Source of the DNA: Ruminococcus sp.
GTDB lineage: Bacteria > Bacillota_A > Clostridia > Oscillospirales > Ruminococcaceae
Direction: 5' to 3'
Length of the DNA stretch: 51,388 bases
Assembly: GCF_024684275.1 (NCBI RefSeq)
Contig: NZ_JAIKXF010000082.1
Location: 1 to 51,388 of the forward strand
The notes under the pieces are model-generated. The model saw only the letters and a list, made by a program, of their open reading frames with translations. It was not told the DNA's origin and searched no databases. A program made the translations under genes and the position numbers. Below are positions 24,718 to 31,742 of the stretch, in pieces (position 1 is the first letter of the stretch; every line of letters begins with the position of its first letter).

Positions 24718-27288
24718 TTGAAAAACTCCTTGAAGAAATATCTTAATGAGCTTCACTTGGAAAAGAAACAAAAACGACGGCTGGCATCATTTATAACAGC
24801 CATGTCGGTATTTGTTTCTACAGGCGTTTTCTGGCAGCTTCGCGGTATAGGAACCGCAATGACAGATAATACGCTTGATAATACTGAAAATGGCACAGCA
24901 GCTGCACTGTCAGCTCCCGATGCCTCATTATGCGAAACTGATAAGATATGGGTATCGACACTTCCCGAGCTCACAGATGAGCTTGCGGAAAATACCGCTC
25001 TTATAGCAGCTTCGCAGTTAGGCTATACCGAAAACACTCAGAATTATATTGTCGGCGAAGACGGCTGTACACATAAGAATTACAGCCGCTACGGCGCTTG
25101 GTTCGGAAATCCGTACGGTGACTGGAATACGATGTTCACCTGTTTCTGCCTGTATTATGCAGGTGTAAAGGAAACAGACATACCTTTCAGCTCAGGCTGT
25201 TGGGCATGGTCGATGAAGCTGAGCGAAAAAGGAGTGCTCTCACCTTTTAATAAAGGCTCGCCCAAACGAGGAGATGTTCTTCTGTTTGATACAGACCTTG
25301 ATGGTAAGGCAGACCGCTCGGGAATCATTTCCGAAATATCCTCCGATACCGCTGAGCCATGTATCACCACCATTGAGGGACAGGTCAGCGGAGCTGTAGC
25401 AGAATGCAGCTGGTCTCCCGAAGATGAGCATATCGCAGGATATGTACCTGTGGAAACGCCCGAAACAGAAAATGCATCTCTTATAGAGTTTTCGGCAGAA
25501 AGCGGCTCGGGAATAACTGTATTTGCTTCGGCTGAAAAGGGTATATTCCCAGACGGAACAAAAATGCTCGCCGCAGATGTTTCCGATGATACAGTTCTTG
25601 AAAAAGCAGCAGGAGCTCTTGGAACAGGGACAAATGACATCAAGGCAGTTGCCGTTGATATCTCATTCCTCTCTCCCGAGGGCATTGAGCTTGAACCTGC
25701 CGACAGCTCTGCGGTACACGTTGAGATAGGTCTTCCCGAAGAACAAAAGCTCAGCGGCAAGGAATTCAGCCTGCTCCATTTTGATGACAGCGGCGGTGCT
25801 GAAATAGTTGAAAATGCCGAAGTGTCTGAAAGCAGTGCTGTTTTTGAAGCAGAAAGCTTTTCCATATATGTAGTAACCGCTCTCGGTGAAGTCGAAAAAG
25901 ACAAGCTCCATGAATCGCTGGAGGAGCTGACATGGCTGCCGAATGACAACGGATACGTTCATAATTCTCCATATTACCCGTATATTATCCAAAAGGGAGA
26001 TACAATTTCTATTGCAGGATATTCACGGCTCCCCGACAAATGGTTTTATTATGATACAAATCGGGAAAATGAATATAAAAATATCCTGATCCCCGGTAAT
26101 TATGACGAATCTCAGAATATTTCTGTTACAGGCAGTGACGGAAATACCTACTACAAAAAGGTCAGAAAATATACAGCCAATAAAGCAGGCGACGTCGTCA
26201 TAAAATACCAATTCTCCCAAAACGATATAAAGGAATTTTATGTAAGAGTACTTGAAGAAAAGCTTATTGATTATGATTTTTTAAGTATATATGGAACACA
26301 TAATAATCAAAATAATCCGATAGTGATCGAAACAGGAGATACTATAAGATTAAAGATACCGAGATCTCGAGTAAATCAGGATGCATGGTTCTATTTCCCG
26401 ACGGATAATAATACGTCAAGGTGGATGACTCTTGAAAGCAGTGCCGACGGGAACTATAAATATGCAACTCTGAAAGCATTTGACAATACAGGCGATAATG
26501 TTCAGAGCGTAGCGATATACTGTGACGGTGAATACAAAACAATATATATCAAGGTCAGAGACGCAAATGTCAACCTTACTCATGCAGATATTGAAATAGC
26601 AGAAGGCGGAACGTATAAAGCAACTAAAAAAGTATCTGCCCCCGACGGAAGCTATATCGAGACTATTACTGAATATGAAGCATATGTTGCAAATGTCAAC
26701 AGATGTGATATACTTGATTCAAATGGCTCTACGATACAAACTTTCTTTACTGACGATTATTACCGCCACGGAAATCCGGGAGATACTCAGTATGAGCTTA
26801 CTTCTAACTATATCAAATGTGAAGATCAGAACGCAAATCCAAATGCTATGAAGATAAAAAACGGAGATTACGTTTATCTGAGAAATGACAAAAACTTCTC
26901 GCTCTATAATACGGATACAGCTCTGTTTGATATTCAGCTTCTTCTCGTTCCCAAAACCGAAACAGTAACTAAATACAATGCAAGCGGCAATGTCATCTCT
27001 TCATCATCAGATGATATATCTTCCAGAGATAACATATTCCTTGACAGTGTTAATTTTGAAATGGATCATCAAAGCGTTATCGACGCTCTGAACAAGTGTC
27101 CGACACACACAGGTCTTGATTTTACGATAAAGGCTTCTCTCAATGAAGTACTTAACGAAACACTTCCTATCTACAGGCTCCCGTCAACAGGCGGAGGCGG
27201 AACAGTGCCATTTATGGCAGCAGGTTCATGCATTATCATACTCTCTTTTGCAGCACTTCTGCTGCGAAAAAGAAAGGAGGATAAATGA
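24718..27288 (+). CDS. LPSTG surface protein with a degenerate CHAP domain
   Basis: 856 aa from a TTG at 24718, which lies six bases after AAAGGGGGG; ATGs at 24700 and 24712 are before or touching that site. A signal or anchor segment (about 25-45) precedes a CHAP-like domain (about 85-250). It has the family frame YGAWFGNPYGDWNTMF...FCLYYAG and KRGDVLLFDTDLDGKADRSG, but the catalytic Cys after GDW is Asn and the catalytic His of 'ADHVGI' is Arg, so hydrolysis is unlikely. Beta-rich modules of SpaA/Ig character follow. The C-terminus is a sorting signal: LPSTGGGG, a hydrophobic segment and RKRKEDK. Position suggests a pilus tip or accessory adhesin. Confidence 0.75.
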   Translation: MKNSLKKYLNELHLEKKQKRRLASFITAMSVFVSTGVFWQLRGIGTAMTDNTLDNTENGTAAALSAPDASLCETDKIWVSTLPELTDELAENTALIAASQLGYTENTQNYIVGEDGCTHKNYSRYGAWFGNPYGDWNTMFTCFCLYYAGVKETDIPFSSGCWAWSMKLSEKGVLSPFNKGSPKRGDVLLFDTDLDGKADRSGIISEISSDTAEPCITTIEGQVSGAVAECSWSPEDEHIAGYVPVETPETENASLIEFSAESGSGITVFASAEKGIFPDGTKMLAADVSDDTVLEKAAGALGTGTNDIKAVAVDISFLSPEGIELEPADSSAVHVEIGLPEEQKLSGKEFSLLHFDDSGGAEIVENAEVSESSAVFEAESFSIYVVTALGEVEKDKLHESLEELTWLPNDNGYVHNSPYYPYIIQKGDTISIAGYSRLPDKWFYYDTNRENEYKNILIPGNYDESQNISVTGSDGNTYYKKVRKYTANKAGDVVIKYQFSQNDIKEFYVRVLEEKLIDYDFLSIYGTHNNQNNPIVIETGDTIRLKIPRSRVNQDAWFYFPTDNNTSRWMTLESSADGNYKYATLKAFDNTGDNVQSVAIYCDGEYKTIYIKVRDANVNLTHADIEIAEGGTYKATKKVSAPDGSYIETITEYEAYVANVNRCDILDSNGSTIQTFFTDDYYRHGNPGDTQYELTSNYIKCEDQNANPNAMKIKNGDYVYLRNDKNFSLYNTDTALFDIQLLLVPKTETVTKYNASGNVISSSSDDISSRDNIFLDSVNFEMDHQSVIDALNKCPTHTGLDFTIKASLNEVLNETLPIYRLPSTGGGGTVPFMAAGSCIIILSFAALLLRKRKEDK

Positions 27289-27339
27289 TACCTCCTTATA
27301 ACGCAACAAAAACAAAATCTATTTACGAAAGGTGATATT

Positions 27340-29073
27340 ATGAAAAAAACATTCAAACGCTTTACAGCAGCTCTTTTTTCAGCAGCTATGGCTGCTTCAC
27401 TCGGAATGTCCGCTATCCCTGCTTCTTATGCAGAAGACTACACAGTAACTATAAACAAGGCTGATGATTCAAATGATAACGCCACACATACATATGAGGC
27501 TTATCAGGTATTCGCAGGCGACCTCCACGGAACGGGCGATGACGCTGTTCTTTCAAATGTTGTATGGGGCTCCGGAGTAAACGGCTCAGCTCTGCTTGAT
27601 GCATTGAAGGCGTCATCGGAATTTGGCACGCCAAACGCATTCGCTTCCTGCGACAGCGCACAAAAGGTAGCTGAGGTCATAGACCAGTGGAGCGACGATA
27701 CAAAAATGCTCCAGAAGTTTGCAGACATAGCTGCAGCAAATCTTTCCGCCTCACCAACAGTATCAGGTACAGCCGGCAACAACAAGCTTACAATGAACGC
27801 TCCCGGATATTACTTCATCAAAGACAAGGACGGCACACTGGACAACTCAGAGCTTGGTGCATATACCGATTATATCCTCAAGGTAGTTGATTCTGTTACA
27901 ATAGAGGCAAAGGAAGACGTTCCCGCTATCACAAAGAAGATAATTGAGAGCGACGGACTTAAAGAGGCAAATACAGCAAGCATCGGAGATTCTGTTGATT
28001 TCCAGCTTGATTCAAAGGTCCCTGACATGAGCGCTTATAACAAGTATTTCTATGTTATCAACGATACAATGGGCAGCGGACTTGATTTCAAGCCTTCAAC
28101 CGTAAAGGTCTATATCGACGATATGACCACTCCGATAAACTCCTCTAACTATGAAGTACAAACAGGGGCTGCTGCTGATGGCTATTCATTCCAGATAGTA
28201 ATGAAGGATTTCAAGGGAAACTACGGCAATCAGACAGGCAAAGCCATAAAGGTGACTTATTCCGCAGAACTCAACGATAAAGCCGACAGAACTGAAAAAG
28301 GCAATGAAAACAAGGTAAACCTTACATATTCCAACAATCCTAACCATGAGTACAAGGGCGAAAATGAGCCCAGCACAACTCCGGGTGACGGAGATGTTAC
28401 CGGCAAGACTCCTGATTCAAACACTAAGACCTACACCACAAGCCTTATGCTCAACAAGATAGACGGCGCTGACAAATCAGCTCTCGCAGGAGCAAAGTTT
28501 GAATTAAAGGGCTCAGGCGTCAACAAGGTAATAATCGCAAATGCTGAAAGCTTCAAGGCTGATGCCGCAGGAACATATTATAAGCTTAAAGACGGCACAT
28601 TCACACTGACAGCACCTACAGCTGAAACATCTGCTCAATACGAGAGCACAGAAACCAAGTACATACTTGATGAAAAATCAACTTCGCACAGCGGAAGCGG
28701 AGAGGATTCATATGTTGAAGCTATAACTGATGACATGGGCAAGCTTACATTTGCAGGACTCGGCTCAGGCACATATACTCTAACTGAGACCGAAGCTCCT
28801 TCAGGCTACAATAAGCTTGCTAACCCGATAAATATCAGTATCACAGCTGCTCCGACACTGGAAGGTCCTAACTGGACAGTAACAAAGGACGGAGAGGCAC
28901 TTACAAAACCCACAGGCATATACGAATTCACAGTTGAAAACAACAAGGGTGTAACTCTTCCGAGCACTGGCGGCATGGGCACAAAATTATTCTATATCAT
29001 CGGCGGACTTCTGGTTGCAGGAGCACTGATTCTTCTTGTTGTAAAAAAGAGAATGAGCATTAACGAAAAGTAA
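27340..29073 (+). CDS. Major pilin, LPSTG-anchored, with isopeptide-forming D2 domain
   Basis: 577 aa. A signal peptide (cleavage near SYA-EDY, about residue 31) is followed by an N-terminal pilin domain. Next comes DVPAITKKIIE (about 203-213), which holds the likely pilin lysine used for polymerisation and starts the fimbrial D2-type domain (to about 330). A SpaA/Cna-B domain with the E-box (YTLTETEAPSGYNKL, about 480-495) follows. The C-terminal LPSTGGMG, hydrophobic stretch and KKRMSINEK form a sorting signal. It would be joined into a covalent fibre by the class C sortase encoded next. RBS AAAGGTG. An intercistronic hairpin follows, as in genes needing high message levels. Confidence 0.9.
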   Translation: MKKTFKRFTAALFSAAMAASLGMSAIPASYAEDYTVTINKADDSNDNATHTYEAYQVFAGDLHGTGDDAVLSNVVWGSGVNGSALLDALKASSEFGTPNAFASCDSAQKVAEVIDQWSDDTKMLQKFADIAAANLSASPTVSGTAGNNKLTMNAPGYYFIKDKDGTLDNSELGAYTDYILKVVDSVTIEAKEDVPAITKKIIESDGLKEANTASIGDSVDFQLDSKVPDMSAYNKYFYVINDTMGSGLDFKPSTVKVYIDDMTTPINSSNYEVQTGAAADGYSFQIVMKDFKGNYGNQTGKAIKVTYSAELNDKADRTEKGNENKVNLTYSNNPNHEYKGENEPSTTPGDGDVTGKTPDSNTKTYTTSLMLNKIDGADKSALAGAKFELKGSGVNKVIIANAESFKADAAGTYYKLKDGTFTLTAPTAETSAQYESTETKYILDEKSTSHSGSGEDSYVEAITDDMGKLTFAGLGSGTYTLTETEAPSGYNKLANPINISITAAPTLEGPNWTVTKDGEALTKPTGIYEFTVENNKGVTLPSTGGMGTKLFYIIGGLLVAGALILLVVKKRMSINEK

Positions 29074-29092
29074 TTTCCTAATTTTGCAGTAT

Positions 29093-29122
29093 TGCGGCGG
29101 TAAGGCTATGACCTCCGCCGCA
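29093..29122 (+). other. Intercistronic hairpin after the major pilin gene
   Basis: TGCGGCGG (29093-29100) pairs perfectly with CCGCCGCA (29115-29122). There is no T-run, so full termination is unlikely. It probably stabilises the pilin message relative to the downstream sortase. Confidence 0.6.
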
Positions 29123-29145
29123 GGTATTGCAGCAGGGAGGATCCG

Positions 29146-29979
29146 ATGAAAAAGCATTTTTTCAGCATTGCAATTTTAATAATGTTTATCGTCGGATTGT
29201 CCGTACTGCTATATCCAGCAATAAGTGATTATCTTAACTCAAAACACGCCTCAAAGGTCATCTCAGAATATAACGACAGGCTCAGCGTTTCATCGGAAGA
29301 AGAGATCGAGGCTGTGTTTAAAAAGGCAGAGGATTACAACAAAAGGCTTCATGACGAGCCATCTGCATTTTTTGAGCCGTCTCTTGTAAGCGGCTACGAT
29401 GATACTCTTGATATTACCGGGGCAGGCATAATGGGATATATTGACATTGACAAGATCAATGTTGAGCTGCCCATATACCACGGTATCAAAAAGGAAGTCC
29501 TTCAGGTCGGAGTAGGTCACCTTTCAGGCACAAGTCTGCCTGTAGGCGGCGAATCGACTCACTGTGTACTCTCAGGACACAGAGGACTCCCCAGCGCAAA
29601 GCTTTTCACTGATCTTGACGAACTTGGTGTAGGCGATACATTTACCATTACCGTACTTGACCGCCGCTTCACATATGAAATTGACCAGATAAAAACAGTT
29701 CTCCCCGAGGAATTTGAAGACCTTCGCATCGTTGAAGGCAAAGACTACTGCACTCTCCTGACCTGCACTCCCTACGGTATCAATACCCACAGGCTGCTTG
29801 TCAGAGGAGTACGGACCGGAAATACAGAGGAGAAAAAAGTCGGTGTATTTGTAAGGAACGAGGCTTTTAGGATAGATCCTCTGATAGTAGCTCCGATAGC
29901 AGCCGTACCGCTGCTTATTATAACATTCACACTGATATTCATCAGTGATAAACGACGGAGAAAAAAGCCAAAGAAATAA
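29146..29979 (+). CDS. Class C (pilin) sortase
   Basis: 277 aa with two transmembrane segments, N-terminal (about 5-27) and C-terminal (about 245-268), the class C layout. Catalytic residues are His (VLSGHRGLPSAKLF), Cys (LLTCTPYGINTHRL) and the Arg after it (LLVRGVRTG). The region before the catalytic core (about 75-85, FEPSLVSGYDD) is where class C enzymes have the lid. It links pilin subunits through isopeptide bonds. RBS GGGAGG; it follows its pilin gene as is usual. Confidence 0.93.
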   Translation: MKKHFFSIAILIMFIVGLSVLLYPAISDYLNSKHASKVISEYNDRLSVSSEEEIEAVFKKAEDYNKRLHDEPSAFFEPSLVSGYDDTLDITGAGIMGYIDIDKINVELPIYHGIKKEVLQVGVGHLSGTSLPVGGESTHCVLSGHRGLPSAKLFTDLDELGVGDTFTITVLDRRFTYEIDQIKTVLPEEFEDLRIVEGKDYCTLLTCTPYGINTHRLLVRGVRTGNTEEKKVGVFVRNEAFRIDPLIVAPIAAVPLLIITFTLIFISDKRRRKKPKK

Positions 29980-30006
29980 TACAAAACAGAAAGCAGGGTG
30001 ATATTA

Positions 30007-31017
30007 ATGTCTGAAAAGAAAAACAAAATATGTTCAGTTCTGCTGAGTATGCTATGCATAGTCATGCTTCTCTCCTACGCAATGCCATACAGCCATTCAG
30101 CTGAGGCAGGATCATCTGTTACTCTTATATGTGCACAGGACAGCGTCAAGGTCTCAGACATGAACTGGAAAATATACAAGGTCGGAGAACGCCGCAGCGG
30201 CAGCTTTTCACTGACAGGAGAATACAGAAAGTATCCCGTTGATATGAGCGAGCTTTCTGAGGACAATGTCCGCGGTATCGCCCAGGCTATAGAAAGCTTT
30301 ATCATTGGCGACCGCATAAAAGCTGACGCAGAAGGTATCACTGACAGCAGTGGTGCAGCGGTATTCAACGGCCTTGATAAGGGACTTTATCTCGCAGTCG
30401 CTAAAAAAGTCCAGAAAGAACACCTGACATATCTTGCAACTCCCCTTCTCTTTGAAATAAAAGAGGACGGCTCAGCTGAAGAAGCCTTCCCGAAGATATA
30501 CAGCGTTATCACCCTTCAGGGAGAAGCCAGCAGCTACACAGTAAGAAAGATATGGGCTGACAATGATGATTCCTACATGGCACGGCCCGTAAATGTCACC
30601 GTTGACCTGTTCAGGGACGGCGAGCTGTACGATACGGTAGTCCTTGACGAAAAGTCAAACTGGCAGTACCGCTGGAATACTCTTGACAACGGCTCAGAAT
30701 GGCGTGTAGTAGAGCGAAATATCCCTGTAAAATATGCAGTTCTTGTGGATTACAGCTCAAAGCAGTTCATTATCAAGAACTCCTATGCTCCCGATATTTT
30801 CATTGACGGCGGAGAATACACACAGACAACTACTGCCCCTGCCGTCACCTCAACAATCCCCACAACAACAACATCTGCTGCTGTATCAACTACAGGTCCG
30901 AAACTGCCGCAGACTGGACAGCTGTGGTGGCCTGTACTCCCATTAGCACTCGGCGGCATTACACTCATCTGCATAGGTATTCTTTCAAGGAAGAAAAACA
31001 AAGAAGATGAGAAATAA
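30007..31017 (+). CDS. Minor pilin / anchor subunit with LPQTG signal
   Basis: 336 aa from ATG 30007 (AGGGTG upstream). A signal peptide (about 1-30) is followed by an N-terminal pilin-like domain and a Cna-B domain (about 175-260; YTVRKIWADNDDSYMARPVN, then VTVDLFRDGELYDTVVLDEK). A Thr/Val-rich spacer (about 270-300) leads to KLPQTGQLWW, a hydrophobic segment and RKKNKEDEK. Single Cna-B proteins at this place in pilus operons are usually the basal subunit that anchors the fibre to the wall. The 3' end overlaps the next sortase gene by 11 bases. Confidence 0.85.
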   Translation: MSEKKNKICSVLLSMLCIVMLLSYAMPYSHSAEAGSSVTLICAQDSVKVSDMNWKIYKVGERRSGSFSLTGEYRKYPVDMSELSEDNVRGIAQAIESFIIGDRIKADAEGITDSSGAAVFNGLDKGLYLAVAKKVQKEHLTYLATPLLFEIKEDGSAEEAFPKIYSVITLQGEASSYTVRKIWADNDDSYMARPVNVTVDLFRDGELYDTVVLDEKSNWQYRWNTLDNGSEWRVVERNIPVKYAVLVDYSSKQFIIKNSYAPDIFIDGGEYTQTTTAPAVTSTIPTTTTSAAVSTTGPKLPQTGQLWWPVLPLALGGITLICIGILSRKKNKEDEK

Positions 31018-31639
31018 ACTGCACAAGCTATGCATAATCTTAGGCTCTGCACTTATCCTCACTGCTCTCTGCCTCTGTTTATACAACATATCTGAGGACA
31101 GGAATGCAGAAGAACGTTCACGGGCTTCACTTTCCGAGTTAAGATCACTCATAGGAGAAAAGCCTGCACAGTCCCCTGAGGACACAAGTAAGGAAAACGA
31201 CCTTTTTTCGGAATATGAAGAGCCTGCCGAAGAAGAAATGCCTACTGTAGTCATTGATAATACAGGCTACTGCGGATATATCAGAATATCCGAGCTTGGT
31301 CTTGAGCTGCCCGTAATAAACGATTTCAGCTATGCTGCACTTGATACTGCACCATGCAGATACAGCGGCAGTGCAGACACAAATGATCTCATCATCGCTG
31401 CCCACAACTTCAGCAGTCATTTCGGAAGGCTTGACAAGCTGTCCATCGGCTCTGAGATAATCTTTTTCGGCTGTGACAGATATGCGCAAAGCTATCATAT
31501 CATCAGCATCGAAGAGATAAACGGCGGCGCTCCCGAGGAAATGCTCAGCAAGAACAATACACCGTGGGATCTGACGCTTTTCACCTGTACTCTCAGCGGA
31601 AAAAGCAGGATAGCCGTCAGGGCAAAGCTGGCAGAATAA
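31007..31639 (+). CDS. Second sortase (class B/D-like)
   Basis: 210 aa, one N-terminal transmembrane segment (about 8-26) and no C-terminal one, so not class C. Catalytic residues: His (LIIAAHNFSSHFGRL), Cys (LTLFTCTLSGKSRIAV) and Arg (the R of SRIAVRA). The CG-Y-IRISELGLELPV segment is the usual start of the catalytic core. It probably anchors the minor pilin or the assembled pilus to the cell wall. Its ATG overlaps the minor pilin gene, so the two are coupled. Last gene of the operon, followed by a terminator. Confidence 0.88.
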   Translation: MRNKLHKLCIILGSALILTALCLCLYNISEDRNAEERSRASLSELRSLIGEKPAQSPEDTSKENDLFSEYEEPAEEEMPTVVIDNTGYCGYIRISELGLELPVINDFSYAALDTAPCRYSGSADTNDLIIAAHNFSSHFGRLDKLSIGSEIIFFGCDRYAQSYHIISIEEINGGAPEEMLSKNNTPWDLTLFTCTLSGKSRIAVRAKLAE

Positions 31640-31665
31640 AGAAATATATAATATCTGATAATGAC

Positions 31666-31695
31666 AAAAGCTCCGACCATACGATCGGAGCTTTT
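31666..31695. terminator. Bidirectional terminator
   Basis: AAAAGCTCCGA-ccatacga-TCGGAGCTTTT, shared by the pilus operon and the convergent CotH-dockerin gene. Member of the recurrent terminator family. Confidence 0.88.
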
Positions 31696-31742
31696 GATAT
31701 ATATTTCCCTTTCATCTGTAATGCTTATATTAAAAAGGAAAG

